A DNA stretch of 17,154 bases from CAYJUM01 sp964478915 (lineage in GTDB: Bacteria; Nitrospirota; Nitrospiria; Nitrospirales; Nitrospiraceae). The stretch is from positions 1 through 17,154 of the forward strand of contig CAYZKG010000055.1 in assembly GCA_964478915.1 (NCBI GenBank), given 5' to 3'. The number at the start of each line of letters is the position of its first letter. Within the stretch, counting starts at the first letter, position 1. Made by a program: the position numbers and the translations under genes. This document shows positions 1 to 7,400 of this stretch, in pieces. The notes beneath the pieces are model-generated. The model was not told where the DNA came from. It did no database searches and was given only the letters and a program-made list of their open reading frames with translations.

Positions 1-276
1 GTCGCTCAGGCCGAAGATGGACAGCGAGCGGATGTCCTTGAGGCCCGGCATGCCGAGCATGGCGATCTCGATGGGGATCGTGATCTGCCGCTCGATTTCT
101 TCTGCGGACCACCCGGGGTACTGGGTAATCACTTCGACCATCGGGGGAGAGGGATCAGGGTAGGCAATGACGTCCAGGATATGGAACGCGTAGAGACCGC
201 CGAACAGAAGGGTCAGACCGAGGACACAAACAAAGACTCGTTGCGCAAGAGCAAATTCGACAATCCGGGCAATCAT
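1..276 (-). CDS. CusA/CzcA-type RND efflux pump, N-terminal part (runs off the window)
   Basis: Inner-membrane proton-driven pump subunit of a tripartite efflux system; only the first 92 codons are here. The N-terminus MIARIVEFALAQRV is followed by one hydrophobic helix (about residues 14-34). Next come a YPDPSPPMVEV segment and a PGWSAEEIERQITIPIE block, then GMPGLKDIRS. This order (TM1, YPD, Q-x-PG-x-S-x-x-E-x-E, P-x-E, GLPG) is the hallmark of the heavy-metal branch of RND pumps (CzcA/CusA) and of related multidrug pumps. The substrate cannot be fixed from this fragment. It is the third gene of an operon, 37 bases after the adaptor gene. The ATG has no clear Shine-Dalgarno sequence in front of it. 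Family assignment is firm; metal specificity is not shown. Confidence 0.9.
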   Translation of the reverse strand, partial: MIARIVEFALAQRVFVCVLGLTLLFGGLYAFHILDVIAYPDPSPPMVEVITQYPGWSAEEIERQITIPIEIAMLGMPGLKDIRSLSIFGLSD

Positions 277-313
277 CGTGGTGAATGATTACCGGAATTC
301 CGTCGGCTGCGCC

Positions 314-1462
314 TCACGACTTGGCTTCCTGCCCTTTCAGAAGCACCGCGCCCTTTGTGACGATTCGTTCTCCGGGATTCAGCCCCTCCAGGACCCGTAC
401 CTGGTCGCCGGTCGCGGGGGACACCTTGACCTCGCGCTTGACGTACCGGCCTTCAGCCTCGACCACATACACCACCTGCTTGCCATCTACCTCCAGCACC
501 GCCTCTTTGGGAATGGCAAGAAACTGGGTGCCGTCCCCGACCTCGATGTTCAGGCGGGCGAACATCTCGGGCTTCAACTTATGGGCCTCGTTGTTGACCC
601 AGGCCCGGACTTTGATCGTTCGGGTATTCGGATCCACGACGTCGCCGATGAAGGCGATGGCGGCAGGGAAGCTGACCCCGGGATACGCCTCCACCGTCAC
701 AGTCGCCACCTGGCCCACCTTCACCAGATCCAGGTCCCGCTCATAGACATCCGCGACCACCTGCAAAGTGTCCAGATCGGCCACCGTGAACAGGACCTGG
801 GTCGGATCCCCCCCGACCGACTGCCCGGGAGTGACCGAGCGCTCCACCACTGTGCCGGTCAGCGGGCTCTTCATTTCAAATCGTGAGGTGATGCGCTGCT
901 CGGCCAGCGGCTTGTCCAGCTCCGAGGCCGGAACGCGGAGAGAGAGCAACCGCTCCTTGGCCCGGCGAAATTCCGCGCGAGCCTTGATGGCTTCGTTCTC
1001 CGCCTGCTTGAGGTCTTTGAAGGCCAGGGCTTTAGTTTCGTACAGGTCCTTGGCCAGCTCATAGGCCCGCGTGGCATAGGTCAGATCAGAATGTTCCTTC
1101 ACAAACTCGGAATAGGCTGCCGCGATCTCCGGACTGTCGATCACCAGCAGCACATCGCCGGTCTTCACCCGGTCACCCAGGCGCGCCCGGACCTCCAGCA
1201 CCCGACCCTGCAGCGGCGAGGAAATCCGCGAATAGCGATCCTCGCCATAGGCCACCTTTCCGGCCAGCGTCAAGGTCGGCTTGACGGGACCCGGCGCGAC
1301 AAGGGCGGTCTCGATGCGGTTCACCAATTGGTCGGAGACTGCCGGGGCCGGCTGGACGGCGGGCGCAGCCGCGGTGGAGGCTGCCGGCTCATCCGTTCGG
1401 CCGCACGCAGACAGTGAGAAGCAGGCTAAGGTTAAGGTTAAGGACAAGGGAAGGACCTTCAT
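314..1462 (-). CDS. RND efflux periplasmic adaptor (membrane fusion protein), lipoprotein
   Basis: Bridges the inner-membrane pump to the TolC-type channel. The 382-residue product opens with a lipoprotein signal peptide ending in LSAC, with C20 as the lipidated cysteine. An alanine/proline-rich linker follows. The first half of a lipoyl-like domain (about 70-115, SSPLQGRVLEVRARLGDRVKTGDVLL) leads into a long helical hairpin (about 115-185, rich in charged residues and alanine). The second lipoyl half is MKSPLTGTVVERSVTPGQSV, then beta-barrel and membrane-proximal domains to the end (PGERIVTKGAVLL). No His-rich metal-binding tail is visible. The start is supported by AAGGAG eight bases upstream. 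The ATG overlaps the stop of the channel gene as ATGA, so translation is probably coupled. A CusB/CzcB-like partner of the downstream pump is the best reading. Confidence 0.93.
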   Translation of the reverse strand: MKVLPLSLTLTLACFSLSACGRTDEPAASTAAAPAVQPAPAVSDQLVNRIETALVAPGPVKPTLTLAGKVAYGEDRYSRISSPLQGRVLEVRARLGDRVKTGDVLLVIDSPEIAAAYSEFVKEHSDLTYATRAYELAKDLYETKALAFKDLKQAENEAIKARAEFRRAKERLLSLRVPASELDKPLAEQRITSRFEMKSPLTGTVVERSVTPGQSVGGDPTQVLFTVADLDTLQVVADVYERDLDLVKVGQVATVTVEAYPGVSFPAAIAFIGDVVDPNTRTIKVRAWVNNEAHKLKPEMFARLNIEVGDGTQFLAIPKEAVLEVDGKQVVYVVEAEGRYVKREVKVSPATGDQVRVLEGLNPGERIVTKGAVLLKGQEAKS

Positions 1463-2805
1463 GAGGTGATCTCCTTGCCCACAGCGCTTTCCAGGAGAAA
1501 CAGGTTCCGCTGGTAGCTAAACAGCGTCTCGATGTAATTCTGCTGGATCGTCCGCGAGGTGCGGGCTGCATCCAGCAACTCGATGATCGTTGCACCTCCT
1601 CGCTCGTAGGCCCGCTCGACGATCGTCAGCGTCTCGCGCGCATCATCCAGCACACCTTCCCGGTACGCTTCCACCAGCCGTCGGCTCTGCAGCAGGTTCT
1701 GGTACGCGATATCGACCTGGTTTTCCACCTGGAGCACGGTCTTGTTCAAGTCCGCTTCCGCCGTCTGCACCGCCACCTCCGCCTGGACAATTCCACCCTG
1801 GTTCCGGTTGAACAAAGGGAGCGGCACGCCGAAGTTCAGGATCAACTGCTGCTGGAGGTCCGGCCCGGTGGGACCCTGCAACGCCATCCCCGCTCCCGCC
1901 GTCACATCAGGATAGCGATACGCCTTGGCGAGCCTGAGGTCCGCCATCCGCTGAGACTGTGCAAGTCGTCTCTGCCGGATGTCAGGTCTCGCCTCCATGG
2001 CCACCCGGCGCAAGGTCACGATATCCGGATCCACGCGATGATAGTCCAATTCAGTGGTCAGAACCAAGTCGGTGACCGGCGAGAGCCGGAGGAGGACCCG
2101 CAGATCGGCGCGCGCGCTATTGGCATCCTGGATGGACTGGATCACCTGGGCCTGGAAGTCCACCACCTGCAGCCGGATCCGGATCAAGTCCACTTCCGCG
2201 ATAAATCCCTTCTTGAACCGGATCGTGTTGACCTCCAGGATCCGTGCGAACCGGTCCCGGTTCTCCTCCGCCAACGCCAGTCGCCGCCGGGCCAGTTGGA
2301 CTCGATAATAGGTATCCTTGACCGTGAAGCCGAGCTGACGGATGGCATCTTCGAAGTTGGCTTCGGCCGATTGAGTGCCGAACCCGGCGCTCTCGATCCG
2401 GTAGCCACGTTTGCCGGCCATCTCGAACAGTTGCTGAACCATGGTCACGATCTGGCCGCTACGGGTGAGGTCGGAGCGCACTCCGAACTGTTGCTTGGCG
2501 AACGATCCTGCCGTCCCGACGTAGAGGTTGGGGTTCGGGAACAGCCTGGCGGTGATTTGCTGGCCTTTGGCGCTGTCAATCCCGAATTGGGTCATCAGCA
2601 GGTCCAGATTCTGGCGGAGAAACAGCGCCAGGGCCTCGTCGAGGCTGAGGCGAAGCACCTGCGGAATGGCCGAGGAGGGCGGCTCCTTTCTCTCGAGCTC
2701 AGCAGCCCAGGCTGAACCGGTCGACCATCCGGTGAACACCGTCATTCCGAACCAAAGCGCCAGCGCGAGCCAGACACGCCATGAACGGACGATTTCATCC
2801 CTCAT
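1459..2805 (-). CDS. TolC-family outer-membrane efflux channel protein
   Basis: Outer-membrane/periplasmic tunnel of the tripartite efflux system. The 448-residue protein has a signal peptide (WLALALWFGMTVFTGW, then SAWA-A cleavage-like site). It continues as two long coiled-coil/strand repeats typical of OEP proteins: LSLDEALALFLRQNLDLL at the front, DIRQRRLAQSQRMADLRLAKAYRYPDV in the middle, and FGVPLPLFNRNQGGIVQAEVAVQTAEADLN in the second repeat. That is the usual CzcC/CusC pattern. The start at 2805 is preferred over an in-frame codon at 2850 because AGGGAG lies ten bases upstream of it, and the extra 15 residues (MRCIGSIRWSG...) do not look like part of a signal peptide. It is first in the operon, with its stop overlapping the adaptor start. 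Whether it lacks an N-terminal acylated cysteine, as it appears to, is worth noting. Confidence 0.92.
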   Translation of the reverse strand: MRDEIVRSWRVWLALALWFGMTVFTGWSTGSAWAAELERKEPPSSAIPQVLRLSLDEALALFLRQNLDLLMTQFGIDSAKGQQITARLFPNPNLYVGTAGSFAKQQFGVRSDLTRSGQIVTMVQQLFEMAGKRGYRIESAGFGTQSAEANFEDAIRQLGFTVKDTYYRVQLARRRLALAEENRDRFARILEVNTIRFKKGFIAEVDLIRIRLQVVDFQAQVIQSIQDANSARADLRVLLRLSPVTDLVLTTELDYHRVDPDIVTLRRVAMEARPDIRQRRLAQSQRMADLRLAKAYRYPDVTAGAGMALQGPTGPDLQQQLILNFGVPLPLFNRNQGGIVQAEVAVQTAEADLNKTVLQVENQVDIAYQNLLQSRRLVEAYREGVLDDARETLTIVERAYERGGATIIELLDAARTSRTIQQNYIETLFSYQRNLFLLESAVGKEITS

Positions 2806-2913
2806 AGGTTTCGCGCTCCCTGACCATCGTATCGAGCCGATGCATCGCAACGTCGGCCGTGCGGGCCCTCTCCGGGCCGAGGCCGATCGGCCAACGTCCC
2901 ATCGAACCGAGTC

Positions 2914-2943
2914 ATTATACCTATTTTCCCCAACGGTTTCGAA
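2914..2943 (-). promoter_or_regulatory. Predicted sigma-70 promoter of the efflux operon
   Basis: On the minus strand a perfect TATAAT (2914-2919) lies 18 bases after TTCGAA (2938-2943), a weak -35 with three of six consensus bases. Transcription would start near 2907, leaving a leader of about 100 bases before the channel gene. The leader contains the perfect palindrome GGCCGATCGGCC (2881-2892) and a GGCCC/GGGCC stem just beyond it. No recognisable MerR- or ArsR-type operator was identified. Confidence 0.55.
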
Positions 2944-2958
2944 CTGGAGCGGTTTTCT

Positions 2959-4059
2959 TTACCGCATCTTCAATTCGGTCCAGGCCCGGTCATACAACCG
3001 GATCGCCTCGCCTACGTCGGCCATCCATTCCAGCCGGTCAAAGACCGAATCGGGGGGATAGACGGCGGGATTTTGACGGATGTGGGGATGAACCAACGCC
3101 TTGGCTTCCCGGTTCGATGTGGCGAACATTAATCGGTTGGTGGTGCGGGCGGCGACTTCCCGATCCAGCAGATAGTTGATGAATCGCATGGCCAGATCTT
3201 GCCGTGGGGAGGACTTGAGCAGCACCAGACAGTCGGACCAGATGGTGCCGCCCTCCTTCGGGATCACATACCTCACCGACGGACGGTCCGCCATCGCCCG
3301 GGCCACCGCCCCACCCCATCCGTGCGCCAGTACCACCTCTCCCGAGGCCAACAATTGATCGTAGCTGTCGCTCGTGTAGGTCTTGACCAGCGGTTTCTGG
3401 CTGAGCAGTTTCCTCTTGGCCTCCTCGATCGCGGTCGGATCCCGGGCATTCATGGACTGTCCCATCATGCGGAGGGCGACACCGAAGACCTCGCGCTGGT
3501 CGTTCAGCATGCTGATGCGGCCCTTGTGCCGGGAGTCCCAGAGGACCGTCCAACTATCGGGTGGAGTGGGAATGCGGTTCGAATCATAGCCGATGCCCAC
3601 GGTCCCCCAGACATACGGAATGGAATACCGGTTCGTGGGATCGAACGGGAGGTGCTGCAGTCGCTCGACCAGCAAGCGGACGTTGGGAACCTTGGACAGA
3701 TCGAGCTCGGCCAGTAGCCCCTGCTTGACGAGGATGGAGACCATGAAATCGGAAGGGGCGGCCACGTCATACCCTGTCGCACCGCTCTGTAGCTTGGCCA
3801 GCAACTCCTCGTTGCTGCCGAAGGTGTCCACCACCACCTTGACCTGCTCCAGCTTCTCGAAATCCTCCAATACCGCCTTGTCCGCATAGTCAGACCAGGT
3901 GAAGTAGTACAGCGTGGCTGGGCTACTTTTCGGGGCTCGCTTCGGGCCATCCTCAGGCGCCGGCTGGCAGGCGGTAAGAATGCAAAATGCAAAATGCAAA
4001 ATGAACAAACGAGCGACCCGCAGTGTAACGCTGGACGTTGTAAGTTTTGAATTGTGCAT
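2959..4059 (-). CDS. potD: Spermidine/putrescine-type ABC transporter substrate-binding lipoprotein (PotD/PotF-like)
   Basis: Extracytoplasmic binding protein that captures polyamine (or a similar ligand) and delivers it to the PotBC permease. The 366-residue protein has a lipoprotein signal ending in LTAC (C31). The mature part follows PotD order: YYFTWSDYADKAVLEDFEK near the front, a SNEELLAKLQSGATGYDVAAPSDFMV block, then RYSIPYVWGTVGIGYDSN, and PKEGGTIWSDCLVLLKSS toward the C-terminus. It is the last gene of the pot operon and starts two bases after the potC stop. No Shine-Dalgarno is visible, so reinitiation after potC is likely. The start codon and the whole signal peptide fall inside a TGCAAAA-type palindromic repeat (see the repeat feature). 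Ligand could also be another small cation or opine-like compound; polyamine is inferred from the family. Confidence 0.9.
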   Translation of the reverse strand: MHNSKLTTSSVTLRVARLFILHFAFCILTACQPAPEDGPKRAPKSSPATLYYFTWSDYADKAVLEDFEKLEQVKVVVDTFGSNEELLAKLQSGATGYDVAAPSDFMVSILVKQGLLAELDLSKVPNVRLLVERLQHLPFDPTNRYSIPYVWGTVGIGYDSNRIPTPPDSWTVLWDSRHKGRISMLNDQREVFGVALRMMGQSMNARDPTAIEEAKRKLLSQKPLVKTYTSDSYDQLLASGEVVLAHGWGGAVARAMADRPSVRYVIPKEGGTIWSDCLVLLKSSPRQDLAMRFINYLLDREVAARTTNRLMFATSNREAKALVHPHIRQNPAVYPPDSVFDRLEWMADVGEAIRLYDRAWTELKMR

Positions 4060-4075
4060 TTTTAATTTTGCATTA
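3976..4075. repeat. TGCAAAA-iterated imperfect palindrome spanning the potC/potD junction
   Basis: The left arm holds three tandem 7-base TGCAAAA units (3981-4001). The right arm (about 4044-4074) contains ATTTTGCATT and TTTTGAATT, the complementary motifs. Inside these, AACG-GCG and CGC-CGTT also pair, so the whole roughly 100 bases could fold back on themselves. The composition is very AT-rich compared with the surrounding genes. On the minus strand it encodes the last residues of potC (ALMQN-stop) and the start plus signal peptide of potD, including FILHFAFCIL. From memory, unchecked, similar TGCAAAA/AATTC iterated palindromes occur as interspersed repeats in other bacterial genomes. Confidence 0.8.
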
Positions 4076-4847
4076 GAGCCCTTCGCTGCAAGAGCAGCGA
4101 GAGGGCCACCAGCCCCATGGAGATCAGGACCAGGATGGCCGACAGCGCGTTGATTTCCGGCGACACGCCGGATTTGACCATCGAGTACACTTTCAAGGGA
4201 AGGGTCGTGGAGCCGGGCCCGGCGGTGAAGAACGTCACGATAAAATCGTCCAAGGACAAGGTAAAGATGAGCAGCATGGAGCCGATGATGGCCGGAGCCA
4301 GGAGCGGAAGGGAAACCCGCTGAAAGGCCTGCCAGGGAGTCGCCCCGAGATCGCGTGCCGCCTCCGCCAGACCGGGATCCAATTGGTGAAGGCGAGCCCG
4401 GACGACCACCGCGACGAGCGGCAGATTGATGGCGACGTGCCCGATCGTGACCGTGGCGAGGGAGAGCGGAAGACTGATCAGCACGAAAAACAGCAGCAGC
4501 GCAACGCCGATCATAAGCTCCGGAATGACGAGGGGCAGCAAGAGCCCGGCTCCCACAATGCGCCGGGTCCTGGAGGAAAAACGGTCCAAGCCGACCGCCA
4601 GACCAACCCCGAGGATGGTCGCCAGCACCGTGGAGACCCCGGCCACGGCGAGGCTGTTCCAGGTGGCCGCGAGCAGCGCCTCATCAGCCGCCAGGGCCCG
4701 ATACCAGCGCAGCGTGAAGCCGTGCCACTCCGCCGACAGCCGTGAAGCATTGAAGGAAAAGAGGACCAGGACCGCGATCGGCGCATACAGAAATATCAGA
4801 TTTAGCATGCTGGCCCCCAGCAGCCACCTTCCCTTCCATCTACCCAC
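4062..4847 (-). CDS. potC: Polyamine-type ABC transporter permease (PotC-like)
   Basis: One of the two inner-membrane permease subunits of the importer. The 261-residue protein shows about six hydrophobic segments (roughly 13-30, 60-85, 97-120, 125-150, 180-203 and 230-253). It carries the EAA loop that docks on the ATPase, QLDPGLAEAARDLGATPWQAF followed by RVSLPLLAPAIIG. SLDDFIVTFF after the loop is typical of PotC. The GTG start at 4847 is supported by GGAGGGGG a few bases upstream. It lies 183 bases after potB, unusually far for this operon, with a strong hairpin between. The last five codons and stop are contributed by the TGCAAAA palindrome that also starts potD, so the C-terminus may differ from that of relatives. 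Confidence 0.92.
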   Translation of the reverse strand: MGRWKGRWLLGASMLNLIFLYAPIAVLVLFSFNASRLSAEWHGFTLRWYRALAADEALLAATWNSLAVAGVSTVLATILGVGLAVGLDRFSSRTRRIVGAGLLLPLVIPELMIGVALLLFFVLISLPLSLATVTIGHVAINLPLVAVVVRARLHQLDPGLAEAARDLGATPWQAFQRVSLPLLAPAIIGSMLLIFTLSLDDFIVTFFTAGPGSTTLPLKVYSMVKSGVSPEINALSAILVLISMGLVALSLLLQRRALMQN

Positions 4848-4917
4848 TTCCCCCTCCTACAAAGCGTGGCGGAACTGGTTTCTCATTCTAGCGGGTGGCG
4901 TGGCGAACGGGCGCCCC

Positions 4918-4953
4918 GGGGACCCGTTGCTCCAGGAATGCAACGGGTGCCCC
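4918..4953 (-). other. Strong hairpin in the potB-potC intergenic region
   Basis: GGGGACCCGTTGC (4918-4930) and GCAACGGGTGCCCC (4940-4953) are complementary apart from one bulged base, with a nine-base loop. No T-run follows on either strand, so a simple intrinsic terminator is unlikely. In the pot transcript it would sit between the two permease messages, where a stable stem can protect the upstream message or lower expression of downstream genes. Confidence 0.7.
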
Positions 4954-5030
4954 GCAGCGTAAGGGGTTCCCCACGGGGGGATGGGTGGAGCGAGCACGGT
5001 TGGGCTGTTCGGCACGACAGGACCCGCTCT

Positions 5031-5879
5031 TCACGAACTTTGCCTCATTCTTTCAACCCTCATGTATGCCGCCACGCCCAGCACCACCATCCCCATCAGC
5101 ACAAACGACGCCGCCGCTCCCAAGGGCCAATCTCGCACCACCAGGAATTCATGCTGAATGAGATTGCCCACCATCATCGTGCGGGCTCCACCGAGCAGGT
5201 CCGGCGTGATGAACGCTCCCAGGGCCGGGACGAAGACCAGGATGCAACCCGCCATGACGCCTGGCCGTGTCAACGGCAGCATGACCCGCCAGAACACCGC
5301 CCATGGCCTCGCGTACAGGTCCCATGCCGCCTCAACCAGCGACGGGTCCAGCCTGCTCAGGGTTGCATACAACGGAAATACCATGAAGGGCAGGTAACCG
5401 TATATGAGCCCGATCAGAATGGCGGTGTCCGAGTAAAGGATCTCAACCGGGTCCGTGATCAGGTGCAGATCGAGCAGGACCGTGTTCAGCAGTCCTTCGG
5501 TCCGGAGGATAAAGATCCACGCGTACGTTCGCACCAGGAAATTGGTCCAGAACGGAACCATGACCAGCACGAGCCAGGCCGCCTGTCGCCGGGCCGGCTG
5601 CCGCGCGATGTAATAGGCCAATGGGTATCCAAGAAGCAGACAGAATGCGGTCGTCAGGGCGGCCAGGGCCAGCGAACGGGCGTAGATCCGAAGATAGAGA
5701 GGATCGGCCAACGCGGCATAATTCGCCCCGGTGAAGGTCCAAGTGACGCCGCCGTAGGTGCCGCGGGCCGCAAAGCTGATCAGGAAGACGACGAGGAGCG
5801 GAACGAAAAAAAAGACACCGAGCCAGCCCAGGGCTGGCGCGGCGAGCCACCGAGGAAGAGTCGGGCCTTGGGCACTCAC
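5031..5879 (-). CDS. potB: Polyamine-type ABC transporter permease (PotB-like)
   Basis: Second inner-membrane permease subunit of the importer. The product (282 residues from the chosen start) has about six membrane spans, beginning with LGWLGVFFFVPLLVVFLISF, and a conserved MVPFWTNFLVRTYAWIFILR stretch typical of PotB. The EAA loop is LDPSLVEAAWDLYARPWAVF followed by RVMLPLTRPGVMAG. The chosen GTG at 5879 overlaps the potA stop as GTGA, a common coupling arrangement. An in-frame GTG at 5912 would add MGPPGGSGSER, which reads like potA sequence in another frame. GGAGG lies about 16 bases before 5879, somewhat far, so the start is not settled. The pairing with PotA, PotC and PotD makes the role clear. 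Confidence 0.9.
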   Translation of the reverse strand: MSAQGPTLPRWLAAPALGWLGVFFFVPLLVVFLISFAARGTYGGVTWTFTGANYAALADPLYLRIYARSLALAALTTAFCLLLGYPLAYYIARQPARRQAAWLVLVMVPFWTNFLVRTYAWIFILRTEGLLNTVLLDLHLITDPVEILYSDTAILIGLIYGYLPFMVFPLYATLSRLDPSLVEAAWDLYARPWAVFWRVMLPLTRPGVMAGCILVFVPALGAFITPDLLGGARTMMVGNLIQHEFLVVRDWPLGAAASFVLMGMVVLGVAAYMRVERMRQSS

Positions 5880-6961
5880 TCGTTCAGAACCAGAGCCTCC
5901 TGGGGGTCCCACGCGACACAGATTTCTTCGCCGACCTGAAACCGCTCGCGCTCCGCTTCACTGCTGGAAAGCCGGGCCTTCCAGGTGAGCTTCTCCGTCA
6001 GGCGAAGCAGGTACACCGTTTCTTTCCCGCTGTAGAGCGCTTGCATGACACGAGCCGGCAACGCGTTCACACCAACGCCGGGCGCTTCACGGGAGAGAAT
6101 CAGCCGCTCGGGCCGCACCAGGACGGTCACCCGGGAGCCGGCGGCTATTCGCTGGGGGCATCGGGCGACGATTGGCGGAAGGCCTGAGATCTCGATACTG
6201 CACTCGGCTCGCTGGACGGTCCTCACCAGCCCGGTTACCGTGTTCGAGACTCCGATGAAATTGGCCACGAAGGACGAAACCGGCGAGTCGTAGATCTCCC
6301 GGGGCGTGCCGACTTGTAAGATTCGGCCTGAATCCATCACGGCGATCCGATCGGACATGGTCAGGGCCTCTTCTTGATGGTGCGTCACGCACATAAAACT
6401 GATCCCCACCTGCTGCTGAATCGCCTTGAGTTCCATCTGCATTTCCTGGCGAAGCGGAAGGTCCAAGGCGGCGAGCGGCTCATCCAGCAGGACGACCGAA
6501 GGGCGGTTCACCAGCGCTCGGGCCACCGCCACCCGTTGCTGTTCCCCGCCGGACAGCTCGGACGGGTACCGCTGGGCCTTGCCGGTTAACTTGACCATGT
6601 CGAGCGCAGCATGGACTCGTGAGACGATCTCCGCGCGTCCGACTCGGTGCATTTCGAGCCCGAAGGCGACGTTACCGAAGACGGTCAGGTGAGGAAACAG
6701 CGCGTAGCTCTGGAAGACGAGGTTGACGGGACGGAGATTGGGTGGAACCTCCGCCATGGACCGCCCGTCGATCGAAATGGCCCCTTCGTCCGGATGCTCG
6801 AACCCCGCCAGCAGTCGGAGCAGGGTGGTCTTTCCGGCTCCACTCGGCCCCAAAACGGAGAAGAATTCGCCCCTTCTGACCTCCAGCGAGACGTGATCCA
6901 CCGCGAGCATCGTGCCATGGTACTTCACGACGCCCCGCATCTCGACACTGTGCTCGGCCAT
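5876..6961 (-). CDS. potA: Polyamine-type ABC transporter ATP-binding protein (PotA-like)
   Basis: Cytoplasmic ATPase that powers the PotBC permease. All nucleotide-binding motifs are intact in the 361-residue protein: Walker A GPSGAGKT (38-45), Q-loop Q84, signature LSGGEQQR (136-143), Walker B VVLLDEP (156-162) with catalytic E161, and switch H194 in VTHHQEEAL. After about residue 235 a TOBE-like regulatory domain follows (VRPERLILSREAPG), as in PotA and other importer ATPases that hold a C-terminal regulatory domain. It is first in the pot operon. No convincing Shine-Dalgarno precedes the ATG; a second ATG seven codons in is possible. FbpC or other CUT1-like ATPases share these motifs, but the linked PotB, PotC and PotD favour polyamine-type transport. 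Confidence 0.93.
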   Translation of the reverse strand: MAEHSVEMRGVVKYHGTMLAVDHVSLEVRRGEFFSVLGPSGAGKTTLLRLLAGFEHPDEGAISIDGRSMAEVPPNLRPVNLVFQSYALFPHLTVFGNVAFGLEMHRVGRAEIVSRVHAALDMVKLTGKAQRYPSELSGGEQQRVAVARALVNRPSVVLLDEPLAALDLPLRQEMQMELKAIQQQVGISFMCVTHHQEEALTMSDRIAVMDSGRILQVGTPREIYDSPVSSFVANFIGVSNTVTGLVRTVQRAECSIEISGLPPIVARCPQRIAAGSRVTVLVRPERLILSREAPGVGVNALPARVMQALYSGKETVYLLRLTEKLTWKARLSSSEAERERFQVGEEICVAWDPQEALVLNE

Positions 6962-7013
6962 GGGTGTGAACGGAGGCAGGAGCTAAGAGCGCTTGGCCAT
7001 CAGCCATCGTTGA

Positions 7014-7295
7014 TTAGGGCTTGGATCCGCTGCGCCGGCGGCGTTTGTGAACGCGAGCTTGATGATGACGAAGCAACTCACGCCGCAGGACATCGCGATC
7101 TTCCGCCACGATTCTCACGAGGCGATCCTCGTCCTCGGCATGTTCCCGAACCAACTCCGATAGCCGCTGCACTTGCCGCTCCAACCGCTCAAGTCGCCAG
7201 AGCATCTGGTGCAGGCTGGCCCGGGTCTGGCCTTCCTTTGCGATCCTGACGGGCGTCGCAGGCGCGCGCTTCCCGGCCGCAAATCCCTTAGGCAT
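7014..7295 (-). CDS. Small basic coiled-coil protein, unknown function
   Basis: Not recognised. The 93-residue product has a basic, alanine/proline-rich N-terminus (MPKGFAAGKRAPATP). A predicted coiled coil of about residues 25-75 has leucine-spaced heptads (LWRLERLERQVQRLSELVREH). A strongly basic tail follows (RVHKRRRRSGSKP). This suits a nucleic-acid-associated or scaffold protein, but that is inference. The start at 7295 is chosen over an in-frame codon at 7340 because GAGGAGGGG precedes it and a good promoter (-35 at 7351-7356, -10 at 7328-7333) places transcription start near 7321, downstream of the longer start. It lies 52 bases ahead of potA and could be co-transcribed with it. Confidence 0.7.
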   Translation of the reverse strand: MPKGFAAGKRAPATPVRIAKEGQTRASLHQMLWRLERLERQVQRLSELVREHAEDEDRLVRIVAEDRDVLRRELLRHHQARVHKRRRRSGSKP

Positions 7296-7327
7296 CCCCT
7301 CCTCGTGGCGACAATTTCGATGGGTGT

Positions 7328-7356
7328 AGTATCGTCGCACGCGGCCGGGGTGTCAA
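7328..7356 (-). promoter_or_regulatory. Predicted sigma-70 promoter for the small coiled-coil gene (and possibly pot)
   Basis: On the minus strand a perfect TTGACA (7351-7356) is separated by exactly 17 bases from GATACT (7328-7333), four of six bases of the -10 consensus. Predicted start near 7321 gives a leader of about 25 bases carrying GAGGAGGGG before the ATG at 7295. It rules out the longer reading of the downstream gene, which would begin upstream of this start point. Confidence 0.65.
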
Positions 7357-7362
7357 CCGCCC

Positions 7363-7391
7363 TTTCCATTGGCTCCCGCTCCTGATAAAAT
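7363..7391 (+). promoter_or_regulatory. Predicted promoter of glgC (extended -10)
   Basis: TAAAAT (7386-7391, five of six) is preceded by TG-A, making an extended -10 (7383-7391). A TTTCCA -35 (four of six) lies 17 bases upstream. Predicted transcription start is about 7398, only about three bases before the glgC ATG at 7401. No Shine-Dalgarno is visible in front of that ATG, so a leaderless message is possible. Confidence 0.5.
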
Positions 7392-7400
7392 CGAGCCGCT

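Noticed and set aside
4866..5939. A 357-codon plus-strand frame opposite potB.
   Set aside because: Low-complexity, charged translation with no domain; potB on the other strand has membrane helices and the EAA loop.
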